Assembly: GCA_032173965.1 (NCBI GenBank)
Contig: CM063284.1
Coordinates: 102,610,410-102,674,409 of the forward strand
DNA: 64,000 nucleotides
Direction: 5' to 3'
Source: Sitta carolinensis
Taxonomy: Eukaryota > Chordata > Aves > Passeriformes > Sittidae
In this document: one piece after another, positions 27,001 through 40,869 of the stretch
Numbering within the stretch: position 1 is the first letter of the stretch
Layout: every line of letters starts with the position of its first letter
Made by a program: the position numbers and the translations under genes
Notes under the pieces: generated by a model
What the model was told of the DNA's origin: nothing
The model's database searches: none
Seen by the model: the letters and a program-made list of their open reading frames with translations, nothing else

Positions 27001-28850
27001 TGTGAGTCAACAAACACAACAGGTAATGCAGTCTAATAGTAAAATGTTCCATGTTATTTTCCAATTAAGAATAACAACTGAAATAGACACAAACAAAATT
27101 CCACTTGGCTTTGCAGGGTAGTTTTGCCTTCACATCAGGGGATAAATTTCAAGACAAGACAGGAAAGTAAGTATGTTTGCTTCCCTCCCACCCACCTCTG
27201 TACTGCACCTAAGCAGGGATCTGTTTTGCCCTAGCAAGGAGCAGGAGAGGACTGCCTTCAATTAAATCCCCACAATCCTTCCAGTATTGGAAGAAAAGGC
27301 AAGAGTACATTTTGGCAAGTGGATGTATATATATAGGTCATGATTGACCTGGAGGCCATACTGTCTTGGCAGCAGAATAAGGAAGAATCCCTCAGCTCCT
27401 CAATTTCTGTGAGGTTTGAATGACAGTCAACTGACCTAAAAAGCAAAATACCTTGAAGAGGACAGTAAACCTGGAAGCAAAAGCAGTGGCCAACCTGCAA
27501 CAAGAAGTAGCCAGATATAATTTGAGTATTAGACAAAGCAGGCAGAAACTATCTGATCAGTGGACAAACTCTCCCAACTTTGTGCAGCACGGTATTTCTT
27601 AATAATGGAACTAATATTGTCGGGGAACTGGAACTCATTCATGCCTGATTGTGATTATACTGCAGACAAGTTGCTATCTGCCATTCAGTCCTATATGATG
27701 TCTCTACCCTTCCTGAGCCAAACAGGATTGCAAAGTTTATCATTTCAGCCACTACTGCACTTAGTGTTCTTCTGAAAGTACTACTCAATCAAAAGGAGAA
27801 AGCACTTATAAATCCTCTTTTATCTCTATAATATAAGAGCACAATAATCTGCAAGTTCAATATACTGTGTAAGTTACAAATTAAATCAACTGCTAGCATT
27901 TTGAAGAGTTCTCATTTTTAAAGGCTCATGCTGCAGCACAGAAATGAAACACCTCATTCTAAGAGCTTACAAGGAATATAAAAGCTCCTCCGGTTTAACA
28001 GAACTACTGTGCTTTATAAGGATCAGACATTTTGAATGGATTTTTGCATTAATGATAATAGTAAAATGCATGTAAAATTAGTATTATGAAAAACAAAACC
28101 AAGTTTCTTTCAGTAAGAATTTGATATCAGATGTGTTATGGCTACATATTAAGTGTTTTGTACAACAGGAAACTATAAACACTCTTGAAAATAACACAGC
28201 TATTCCTCAAATTTATGTGAGTTATGTTTGTCAGCTTAAAAGTACAAGAGAACAGAGCTTTTGGTTGATTTTGAGAGTAACAACCACACACCGTGTAACT
28301 GCTTTGGTTTACAGTTCTACCACCATTGCTGTTAATGACACTGCAGCCTGATCCATCAGAAGCTAATCCTGAGGTTTAAACAAATGATTCCCTATTATCT
28401 CTTGGCCTTAAAATGTGCTGCATCAGAGATCTGATGGATTAATGAAACACTGCTCCTGCTAATTGCTGACACAGGAGTATTTAGGGCACTGAGGCAACCA
28501 CACAAATAAAAGTAATAATCTAAAAAAAAAAAAAATTAAAAAAAAAAAAAAAGGAAGAAATAAGAAAACGGCTTCCTAGCTTTTCTCTGCAATACATTAA
28601 TCAGTCACAGAATGTCCCGCTCTGAAAAATCACTAAACCTATGTTTTATCACTTGGTCCCAAAGAAAGTCTTTTCCCTATTAAGTGTTCTTGGGTTTTGC
28701 AGCTGTACAACTAACAGCCAAAGATATGAAACACTGACACAAAAGTAAGATAAAAAGATGTTTTTACATTGACTTCCTGTAAAACTGTGCAATGCAGGAA
28801 CAGCCTAAGGAAAACGAGAAAACTCTTAACCTTTATAAAACTGTATGCCT

Positions 28851-28884
28851 GATCCCTAGTTAGTGCTGATCCCTAGAAAGTGCT
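28851..28884 (+). repeat. two-copy 17-bp tandem duplication
   Basis: GATCCCTAGTTAGTGCT is followed directly by GATCCCTAGAAAGTGCT, two mismatches in 17. Confidence 0.93.
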
Positions 28885-31800
28885 GGACCATTTGCAAGAG
28901 TGCACTGATCAGCCTTACTTTACAGACATAAAAATCAAAGATTGGTATTAAAAAACAATTTCACAGAAATCACAGCTTTTCTGCTGAACAGTGTGGTTTC
29001 ATTTTGAATACCTACAAAAGAAGTGGAGGTGTTTTGTTTTGTTAAGTCCCTAAATACACAGACACCTCAACTGCTGATGATCAATGTACTGAGCTCTCAC
29101 CAAGTTATCAATATTAAAAAAAATGTGATGGAAATATGGGAAACATGCAGATTACAGGGCAGTATACAATAGATTTCCTTTCTGCTTAATGAAAAAATAC
29201 TAGTCATTTTCTGTGTTCCACTGAACACTGATATGCATGTTCACCTGCAATATCACAAATGACAGAAACACAGAAACAAGTGAAAAAAAACTTACACGTT
29301 GAACATAAAAGATGGCCTGCCTCCCTTGGACAAAGGCAGAGCAATAAACTAAATTACTATTCCACAACAGTAAGAAAACATGCTTTAAAAACTTTCCCTC
29401 TTTTGCTTGCACAACAAGAAGACAGAATCTTGGGAGGACAAGGCAACACAGATGAAATGTAGAGAGAGGTGACCAGAAAAAAAAAAAAAAAAAAATCATG
29501 TGTCTAGCTTCTAAATTAAGACAACCAGCAATCAATGAAATAAACATATCAACTAATTCCCCATGATTTTATGCAATGACCTCAACATACAGACATCCAT
29601 TCCTAGATTTCAAGCTACCATAGCACTATTTCCAGCACCTATGCAGTTTAGGACTTCCAAAAGTCAGAAAACACTTGAACTGCCAACATCTGCAGGTCAA
29701 ATGATGCAGCATCAGCAAGAGGCAGCATTTCCACAGAAAGCAAGGGCATGTGCAGCCTGTGCTACACCACCCAGCCTCCCACAGCCTGGACACAGAGCTG
29801 ACCTGGATTTTCAGCTTCACTGCAAGACTGCTTTCATCCCTGCAAAGTGAAATAACCACAAATACCATAGCATTTCATGCCTGGGTATCCCACAACCATT
29901 ATCATTGCCTTTACTGTGGTTTGCTACCCTAAACAGAAGTGGTGGAAATTATTCCCCACCACTAGAAGCTTATTGCCCATAAAACTCATTCCTATGAACC
30001 TTAGAAGTTTAAAGCAGCAACAGAAATCCTGAGAGAGCATTTCCATCTCATCTCAAAAAGCGTCTGAGTGTTATTATGTTATCACATAAAAAATCACAGA
30101 AAAAGTGATATTATAGAGACCTGCCCCCTTTTACTGGTATTGTATAGTTAATGGAGCTTCTTGTCAGTGTTTTGAAGAACGTAGTTCTAAGTGAAACAGG
30201 CATAAAAAGTAGTTTTTAACTTAACTCCTTCAAGTTTAATATCAGGAAGGTGAATAACCCAACACACAAAGAATCATGTTGGAATTCTGATTTCTCTTAT
30301 CATACACATCTCTGCTAAAATATCATTCCCATGCTCTTACACATTATTTTCCCATTTTATACTGTTTTCCAAATATGAAACTCCATTCATCTTAGAAATA
30401 AGTATAAAATATCATTAAAATTAGCTATTGCAATATCTGACATTATCTGAAAATTAAAAAACATAATAAGATGCTTTTCTCTTAAACGAAAAGAGCCGAA
30501 GTAGAAAGACTTGCTGCTCTACATTTTTGAATACACACTACAACAGCATGAAAAAGAATTCTGAAAGCCTGAAGTTACACTAGTATGCTTATAATGATGT
30601 TCATGAAAAATTTAACACTTAGAGGTGGCTAATGCAGTAGAAGCAACCTCCAAATACCAAGACTGCCAGCAGAATTATAGTATGTAGTCTTTTGCCAGAG
30701 GTGAGTGACATCTGAGGCCCACAGCTTCTGGCTGTCACTTTTAAGCACAAGCAAGTTAAGAAGTGAAAAAGGACTATTGGAAAATGGAAAATTATCGAAA
30801 GTAAGACTTGACAACAATGAATTAGTATGTTGAATTTACACAGAGAAATGTGTTTGAATTTAGAAGGGATCTTCCTCCTTTATTTTAGTCACCTGAAATG
30901 ATTCCCCTGGTGCTCTGGTATTAGAAGAGAATCTAGAAAACAGCCAGTAGACTTCAGCATATGCTGCAGTTCAAACCAACGTTATGTCATGTCATAGGAA
31001 CTGCTGCACTCCAGCAGCTTTTCTATCCCAGTAGCAGAAATCAGGATGAACACATACATTTTGTTAAGCACAAGCAAAATGCACTTTCCTTCAGAGACTA
31101 AGATAATTCAGCACTCATTACAATACGCATTACAGTTTTTGGTTTCCAGTTCCCTTTGGCTGTAGCTACGTCAACCATGGCAGAGATACCCCACACCAAG
31201 CCTTGGCTTTAATGACTATCTGCAGCGCTCCTGCAGTGGAAGTACGAGAGCCAGCAGGTGCTGGAACATCCGAGTGAGGCTGTAATTACACACAAATACA
31301 GCGTGGAACTGGAGAAAGACAACCCACGCAGACAAGTTACTAGGCAACTCAAACACATCAACCACTCTCTCAGCATGTGATTCCAGCAGATCACCTGTGA
31401 GCCAGCATCCAGAACAATTCCCAGGTTTAAGCACGCATTATATGCCTGGCCTAGTCTCTAGAATACAAAAATGGAAGACTGGAAATGCCGCTGTACAAGC
31501 TATGGAAGCAGTTCCATTGTATTATGACATTCTTTACCACATCTAGGACATTTAGAATACTGAAGTAATGGGATTTTCATCTTTGTACCATACTGAACTT
31601 TAAACAGATGCATATTCTGTATGTAGATGTATCTTCAATACATGAAAAGCCAGAAACAGAAACCCACTGAAGGCATCTTTGATATATCAAAGATATCAAC
31701 AGATAACCTCATCCCATGTAAGTTTGTGCAATTTAAAAAACTGCACAAACTCCAGCAATATTCTAATTCACCTTCTAGCCTATGTCCAGTTGTTACCAAT

Positions 31801-34800
31801 TACCTAAACAAATGCTTACAAGGAACTGGGACTTCTTTCCCAGACTACATTTTGACTGATTTTACCAGCAATTATTTTCTATGCCTCTTGATGTGGGAAT
31901 AGTGGCATAAACAATTACAACAGTGAATGACTAAGTAGGCAGAAGCTGATCGATGGCAGTAATACTTACAGTCCCATAAAAATCTTCAGGGGAAAAAAAG
32001 AGAAGGAAAAAAAACTAGAAAAGGGATGCTGTGCAATGTCATTTGAACCATTAAAAAGGCCTTAAATCAGAAGTCTTGTAATACTTAAATAAGGTGACAT
32101 ATTTTACTGATTTAAAAACTCATCCCATCACTTTTTGTTCATTCAACAGACAAATTAATAGAACACTCCTAATGTCTCACTGCACTTTGGCTAATCTTTC
32201 CATCTAATAAAGAAGTAACATCAATTTTAACTGAAATTATCATCTAAAAAACAGATTTGTCATTTTGCAAAGATCAGATATTCAAGGTGTTTTCTCCAAG
32301 ACACAAAATATCCCTTATTTGCTATAATACTTTTTCAGATCACACTATGACAGAGATACTTTTTCTACTGGGAAACACTTAGTACTTGAAAACCATCTGT
32401 GAACTACCAAAAAGATATTATTCCTTCTTATTTTACTACAGCTCTGTCAGAACAAACACATCACCTACTAATATTCAGACTAATTAGTTCTGGTATTATA
32501 TCTACTCCTGACTAGAATGGTTACATTTTGATTTTAAAAGTTTGTGTTTGCAATACAACCAAACCAGTATTATTCAGCAAAACTGAACCATAAGAATGTA
32601 GATTAAACTGTTTTGGATTTTTTCATCCCTCTAGGCCAGTAAAAAGCTATTTAATTATTTAAAAATTCAATTTAATTTTTCGGGACATATACACAGAGTG
32701 AATCTTCAGAGACAATAGCACTGTCTCCTCAGCTTAATTTCGTTCTTTATATTAGTACTGCAGTCCTAATGTTTTCATTATTTGGACTTTAATCTGCTGA
32801 TTACTGTGTTGACGTAGTTTTATTAATGAATGGGCTTAGTGCCCCCTATTAGTGCCTTTAATTATTGGTTCCTTACTGGATTTTTCCTTCCTTTTGTAGC
32901 TGCCTTTGGTAGGCAGCCTACAATTACTTTTTTAGTTTCTTCTTGTGCTTTTCTTAAAGTTATTGCATTTGCTTCTGTAAAACAATAGAAGTATATTTAT
33001 GACAGCAGCAAGCGTTAAACACTTTCACAACTGGCATCCTTACCAAGGTCATTGTATTCAATATTGTTCCTCGTTCCCTTGTTCTTTGTCACCTTTGAGA
33101 GTGATGCTCTCACAGCCAGACCCTCATTCACATGCTTTATTTTCACTTGCCTCCTCTCCATGTTATACTGCAGCTCTTACAAAAGTCATGGTGTTACACA
33201 GACCACGGAGCGACACATCCGTTCACTCATGTCGCCTCTGATTTTTCCTATGTAGCAGCTGATTGCCAAGGGTTCAGTGAGTTATTTGTGTGGGGAGAGG
33301 GATGGAGGTGCGGGGATTGGCAGCACCAAAATTAATTTTGAGTCAGCTACTTAGGAAAATACTTCTCTTTTTGTATTATAATCTGGCAGGGCTCTTCAGC
33401 AGGGGATGCCTAACTCTGAAATTGGTTGATTCTGCAAAACTACACAACACTGACCTTCACAAAAGGACGCAAAATGTTCCAGTTCTCTCACAATTTTTCA
33501 AGGCGAGGACGGCTAGTAAGGAACAAGCAGATCAGGAAGGCCTGTAGCTTTCCCGAAAACCGCTGCTTGTATAATACTTTTGTTTTCTACACTAGGTTAA
33601 CAGTATACTTCAGCTGCTAGTCAGGAAAATATTCTGGCATAGTATTTTATTTCAACTGTCTTATCTTTCCTATCTTAACTTCTTAGTAACAACAGCATTC
33701 TGGAAATCTAGCTGACCTTTGCCACTCCTGTCTAATAACAAATTAATTCGGTTCATAACAAAAAAGTAGTTTTCAGAGTTTTCAGCTTTCTTATTGTTCA
33801 GGGTGAAGAGAGAAGCAACCTCACTAAAAGTAGCACGCTTAGAAAGAAATGTAATTTGACAGGAATGAAACCAGCCTTCATAATTATTCTTCTTTTATCC
33901 TCTACCAGTCTATCTGGGTAGGTTTTTTAACTACCATGGAAATACATAATCCATGCTTTGTCATGCAGATATCCTCTGTGTTTTTAGGCCAAGACCACAA
34001 AAGCAGTGGCAGACCAACCAGCTAATCATGTTCTTCAACTTACAACCTCAGGCAAATGACCTTAAATGCTGCAAAACATAATCTTCATCAAATCCAAATA
34101 AAAGTAGTAATTAATTCAGTAACATTAACATTCAGAAGCTTAGGAACTGTCCTGAGGACACGACAGAATGTTAAACACACTAAAGACAGTCATGAAAGAA
34201 AATACAGCAGTGAAAAGACAAAATATCTTTCTCACAAGCCCTCTCCACTGCACACCACTTAAAAGTGAATTTTAACTTGTATATTTAAGTTTCATCAAAG
34301 TTAAAGGAAGAAAAATCAGCCCTTTGGCTTCTTTGACAATGGAACAAATACAAGCTCTAGGAAATAGCTCAGGATTTCCTGCCACATATTGCCGTCATAT
34401 CTCATCACAAATTCCACAAAGCAGGGTCCTCATGTTTCCCTCATTACCGCTGCCATTCCCCCCGCATCCTGCTAGGTGAGAGAGAACCCCGCCGTGATGC
34501 CTCCAGGTGGGCAAGCAGCTGGCCAGGACACAGCCGAGCACGGCAGTGACGGCTCCCCGGGCACACACCAACTCAAACCTCGCTCCTTTACTCAGTCACA
34601 AATTCTCACTCAACCAGCAGGAACTAATTAGCTCTTCCTCTGAGTTTTGTGCAGCTGCTAAATGTGGAGAAGGAGGTTCCAATGTTGCAATGAGGGGCTG
34701 ACAGAGCAAGAAGCAGAGAGCAGCCATATAAACTGCAACACTTGGGACAATATGCTGCAGACCTGGCAAAGCTAAAGCTTTTGTTTCTGACTCAAAGCAT

Positions 34801-35499
34801 AGCTAAAAAAGCATGTACAGCCAAAAGAATACATTCTTGATTATGCCTGGGATTTCCTGACCTTTGTGTTCAGACAGTACACTTTCTGACAGTAGGGTGG
34901 AAGATTACCAGCCAGTTCTCTCTGCAGTTATATCAGCATTAATTACACAGCATATAATCCCGTGCACCTTCATTTGCTTCCAATGCAATTCCCCGGTCAG
35001 ATTCCAGAGGAAGTTGGCTAAAGCTGCCCAGCTGTAATATTAAGGTGCAAGCATGGCCTGATGAACCTGGGGAAGTTACTGTCTGCTTTTGATCATTTAC
35101 TAGGGCTGAGAGACTCAAACCCAGAAAATTCTGTCAAGTTACACAGGTCTTTATGCAATGATGTAGCTTTACTTGCTTTAGCCTCTGTATATTTGAAATG
35201 CTAAGAAAAGCATCCAAGGCTGTAGTAGATAATGTTACCTGTGTCATAAGACAGAGGCGGTATTCTCCTCATACAATAAAAAAATATACTTTTTTTTAGT
35301 AAATGAGGATGTTCAACAATGATTAACATGCCACAGGCAGTGCTACTAAGATCACATAGTTTAGATTTTCCAAGACAGATGACTTCAGCAATTTTTGAAG
35401 CATGCACAGTATTTAGGAAATAACTATGCAAGAACTGAAGTCCTGAAATACCAAAAATTTCAGGAAATAAAGAAAAAAGCAGTAGATAAAGCTGTAATG

Positions 35500-35656
35500 A
35501 CAAAAAACCAAAACAAAACAAACCCAAAAAAAACAAAAAAAAAAAAAAAAAAACCCAAACAAAACCAAACAAACAAACAGAAAAAAAAATAATTAAAAAA
35601 AACAAAAAAACAACAACAACAACAAAAAAAAAAAACCAAAAAAAAAACAACAAAGA
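35500..35656 (+). repeat. A/C-only low-complexity tract
   Basis: About 150 nt consisting almost entirely of A with scattered C, including (AAC)n near 35611-35625 and (AAAC)n near 35560-35578. It produces the long valine/phenylalanine-rich minus-strand frame at 35201-35707, which is not a gene. Confidence 0.95.
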
Positions 35657-38600
35657 GACAAGAACAAGAAACCTATTGAACTCTCCCTGGATCCTGAAAC
35701 AATCCACAGCGAGAGAACAGCTGCTACCAAGTTCAATTACATCGAACTGCCATAAAATAACACCGATTTATGGATATTACCATAAAAAAACTGAAGTGTG
35801 TGCTTGAAAGCAAATTTCTTAAAATACAAGTTATGATGTATTTTTTGCATGAGGACCTGACAATAACATATCAGAAAAATAAGAATAATTAACTTAAAAA
35901 ATTACATTTGTAAATGTAACTAAAATCTTTTCAAAGACAAACAGTAACTACCTGGGAAAAAAACACAAAACACTAAGTAAGTGTACAGTGGGAGGTCTTA
36001 ACAAAATACTCAATAGGACACTTAACAACCTTTCAGAAAGCTGTAACATCCCCAAACTGAGTTTAAAGATGATGGAAGGACAAAGAAAATTAAGTAATAA
36101 AGAGCATTACACAGCAACCTCAGCAACATTCACTAAGTCAGACACACTAGTATATAATCACTTTGACAAACATGTAGAAAAACTTGCTCTTAGAAGGAAA
36201 GAATGACAATGGAGAACAAGGACCTCTATGCTGGGAATGAAGGACAGAAAATATATCAACAACAGAAGTGTTTAAAATCAAACATACCAACCCAAACAAA
36301 ACCCACACAATTACACAATGGAGGGCTCTTCATAGAATGTGGGGCAAAAGAAACAAACGTGCACTGTCTGCACATTAAATGGTGGAGTTCAAGAAGGACT
36401 TAACTGTGGAAGCTGCTACAGCCTCAACTATGAGGACAGACAGACCAACCAATCACAAACTCCCACCTCCATCCCTTCTGGTATTATAATCTACACACCA
36501 TGTAAAAATTTCCATAACCCCCCAACCAGATTAGCTTCCTTTAAAGGAAAGAGAAACAAAAGACGGAAACTGGCCTTTTAACAGGAAATTAATAATCTTT
36601 TACCCTTTCTTTTTTTGTTCAACAATACTTTTCAGTATCAAATTATTCTTAGGCCTGGAACACACGGAAAGTTCTTGCGTAATAAAATCAACTTTTCACA
36701 ACAGCAAACTGTGCTGATTTTCTGAATTTAAAAAAAAAAAATTCCACCAGATCTCTATAGCAAAGGATAAAGACTAGTAAAATTTCAGTAAAGCTCTAAA
36801 TCAGGATGCAGACACAAGATGTGTGGATACTATTATGCAACAAAACACAGAAAACCCAAAAGCTGTAAGAAGAGGCAACCCTTGAGGTTAAAAATAATTA
36901 GCTGCCAGAACTATAATTAGTAACCTCTGGAATTTTTTATGAACTCTAGCAGCTTCCAACATTGCATAAGCCACTGTCCTGTACAGAAACTCACCCCTAA
37001 GTATGTGTTATGATACATATACAAATTTCTGCTTTGCCAAAACAGAGTTGTATACATCTTTATCAAATCACCATCAGTTTCAAAGGCAAAGGGATAGAAA
37101 TTCACTGGTTTGGTAACAAAGGAGTAATGGCTATTTGGTTATGGGTATGATAAAGCAGCACCCACTTCCAAGTTTCTAGGCACTGTTATCCATTACATGA
37201 CTTCAGTAGTACCACGGCGGACCTTCTATTTTATAGTATGAGTTGGGGGCTGTCATGTGGGAATATGATCCTAATTTTAAGATAACAATTTATTCAAGTA
37301 ACATTAAAATGCTGAACACAGAAAAGCCAGAAAGCAAACTAACACCAATGTGTAGAAATCACAAATGAAAGAAATCCTCAAAATACTCTTCTCTTACAGA
37401 CTTTTAACAAAGCAACTGAAAAATGCACGCAAAATGTTAGCAACACAAGGAAGGCTGGGTTCTCTCAGAGGTGAACTCTTTTCCTCAAATCCAGCACTAA
37501 TAAAACTATAAACTGAACAACAGCAACAAAAGGAGAGCTATGAACTCATCAAGCTGGGTTCCCTCTTAGCATGGGTTGACCCTGAGCTCAAAATTTCCTG
37601 TTACACAATCATAATGCAGAACGCCTGGAAGATTTCTGTGTGAGAGCCATTAAGTGAAGATTTTATATGAAAAATGCTCCACCACACTGACTCAGTCTAC
37701 CTTAAAAGCACCTCAACAAAGTTTTCACGCAAATCGGTTAATACTGCTAGATTAGAATAGAACAGAAATTCTATTATTGAATTTTAGAGAAATAGAGTCT
37801 CATGGAGCCCAATATTTGCAAGAGCATGCAGACCAACCTGCATACACTAGCATTTTACGACACCAGAATAAAGAGCAATTAAGTTGTTTTAATTAATACC
37901 CTTTTGTAAATTACACTGTGTAATATACCCAATTTATCAAAATAGCTATTATATTTGAATTAACCAAGTTACTTTCAGCACTGTCATTTGATATGATTTC
38001 TGTTTGTGTAAGACCAACCCACACCACCATGACATCTGTACATACAGCTGGAATTTCACCACAGGATTTCAGATTTCCCCTTTCTTCTTTTACAACTACA
38101 CTTACACTGTGGAGAGGGAGACAATGAACATCAGGGGCTTGCAATGATCAGATCACTAAATTGCCCAATCTAATATGTGGACAGAGTGCTGTTCTTGTAA
38201 GATTTCAATTTCTTAAGTTTGCATTTCTTTAAGAAAATTAATCCTCTGCCATGCATGCACTCTCACGGCAGCTAAAACATTATCTTTTTGCCAACATCTT
38301 CTCAATGTTAATCTAGTGATTTCATCAGTGCCAATAATATTCGATTGTTCATCCCTCTGCAAGGCTCTGCAACTGAACCGATGGAATTGTATCTTGCCTA
38401 TGAGCTCACAGGTCATGATCAGCCACCTGAGCAACTACTCTACTTTCTGGTTGATTTTACAATTCACTCAACCTCTAATCCACACAGAATTCATCCCTAA
38501 CACTTTGCAGCGATACTAGCAAATAGCTACAAAATACCTTACTGCATGGGTTCCCAAAAGATTCAAGAAGAACAAACCTGTCCCATTTCATATTCCTGAT

Positions 38601-38951
38601 TTCAGAAGTCTTGTGCCTCACTTCACAACTGAGGAAAGAGTGCTTGACCTGGAAAATAGCACTGACTTTCCTTTAAATGGGAAGAGAAGCTTGTAAAAGC
38701 TGGCTATGCTCTGAACACATGAGAAGAATTGTTAAGTACACTATTTCTTGGATAACAGGAGGTGACCAGTCTTTAAATTCCCAAGAATATTTCAGAGTTT
38801 AGCTAACAAAGTCCCTGAAGAGATGCTCATTTTTAAAAGGCAAGTAAATGTAACAATATCTCAGCCCATGGTCTGCTGACTTGAACAAAAGTGCCCTTAC
38901 TTCCACAGCAAGAGGTCACTAAATGGATTGTCTAGCAAAGCAAGCCCTGAC

Positions 38952-38952
<1 letters not shown>

Positions 38953-38985
<33 letters not shown>
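38953..38985 (+). repeat. A homopolymer, 33 nt
   Basis: An uninterrupted A run with no retroposon body recognisable next to it. Confidence 0.96.
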
Positions 38986-38987
<2 letters not shown>

Positions 38988-40842
38988 AAAAAGTAAGAAT
39001 CAGTGAGTGACTAAAAGACACCACGTAGCTTTCAAAGGCAGTTGGAGATGGACATCATTTTCCCATTCCCCCATGGGAACTGAGGATTCACCTACCATTT
39101 TGACAGAACACTTACAGCAGAGAGCGCATGTCCAAATGGCCATTTCAGATATTACCTGAGAGCTTTCTGAGGAAGATTTATGCTTTCCTTTGGGGTGCCC
39201 CTCGTTAATAGGGCTCATTCTTAGAAATATGCAGAATGTTTTCATCTGCTACATTCTGCTTTGGTTTCAGCCTGCTTGGAAGCAAGTTCTGCTCAGCACA
39301 GCAGTATCTTCCTATCCTGGCAGTGGACTTCAAGATACTTTCCATTTGTTATTAAATTCCATAGATGAATTTTTGAAGAAAATAGAAAGGCAAGACCAGA
39401 TGAGAATAGCTGCTCCTTTTACTCCAAGGGAATCTAGTCAAAGGAGTACTGGCACCACTGGAGACTAAAAGTAATATATTAGGTGAGAGAGTATTTATCA
39501 AGAATCTAAAGGGGACCACTGGCAAATACAGGTACAAATACAGGTTTTCATGATGTTATCATATGTAATCATAATAGTTGAACCTTTTTGTCAGACATGA
39601 ACTTCAGCTTCTGAAGTATCAGGATGTTAACTCTAAAGAGATGAGGGGGAGAGAAATGATATCCTAAAGGATTAAAAAAATGAAGCCAAGGTCAAAAACC
39701 TTCCAATGCTGATATTAAAATCAAAATACTCAACAATAAAATATGGTACCACTTTTTGGTTTTGCTTGATAACTTAGCAGACTTCAGTGTACAACAGACA
39801 ATTTTGGCAAAATAAACCAAAGATTCATTAGAAGGAACACAAGCATTAATGAAGCTCTGGAAAATGTGCCATTTGATACGAAACCTATGAAGTCCAAATA
39901 ACTATTTTTTTCAGTAGGCTTCAGAGCCAATTTACTTATTTTCTAAATAATTAAACAACAGTAAGACTTGGATAATAGGTAATTTCTTCATCTAGCAAAA
40001 AAATGCATAATGAAATGCAACAAAGCAGAACCTCAAAGCGTAAACAAACTCAAATTAGAAATGGTACTAATGTAAATTATCTAAGTGACAGTAATTTACC
40101 ACTAAAACCCCTACTCCAGGATTTGTATTCTTTAGGCATCAGACAGATCCCCTGTATCAACACCTTTCAACATACAGGTCCAAAAAATAGTGTGAAATGT
40201 AATGGGAAAGTCTGTGTAGGCAACAGAGAAAATTAAAATCTACAAATCTATAAATTAACTGAATTGTTATTGGACCTTGTTACAGACAAGTCACAACACA
40301 GACTTTATAGCTTTCAGAGGAAAAATTAGAGATGCTGAAATTTAAGAGTTCTGTACCAACACAGCAATTAGCATGTGAAGAAATTAGATGAACTGAATAG
40401 GCAAGAACCTTTTTAAAGCCCAGAAAATTATTTCAAGTTTGTGCAAATTCAACCAGAAGAGTTTCTCACATTACATTTTGATCTCTGTAGTAAAGCTTCT
40501 AAATACAAGGTATCTCATTAGCAGGTTTAATAAGAAATTTAAAGAGGAGAAGGGAGTACTGGAGGGAAAGCTTTTGTACTTTTTAAAATTGGAATCCTAA
40601 ATAATGTTGTTTCACTTGGCAGAAAGGAAAAGAAATCCTAGGATATGTAAACCTAATATTCTTCCCATGCTAATAGACTTTCTGCTGCCTTCTCCTTTCA
40701 AAGAAAGGATCTACTCCATAGAGTAACTTTGAACAAACAAAAAAAAAGAAAAAAAGATAACCACCCTGAGGTCAAAACAAAACTGAAAATCTGATTTATA
40801 GGCGGGGTATGGGAGTGTGTTCAGAATCATATTTTTTTAATC

Positions 40843-40869
40843 AAAAAAAAAAAAAAAAAAAAAAAAAAA
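40843..40869 (+). repeat. A homopolymer, 27 nt
   Basis: An uninterrupted A run preceded by ATTTTTTTAATC. Confidence 0.96.

Noticed and set aside
29563..29932. Overlapping open frames on both strands
   Set aside because: Moderately GC-rich patch open in several frames at once; no motif or splice context favours one.
35201..35707. Longest open frame in the window (168 codons, minus)
   Set aside because: It exists because the A/C-only tract encodes runs of F, V and L on the complement. No stops can arise in such a tract, so length is not evidence of coding.
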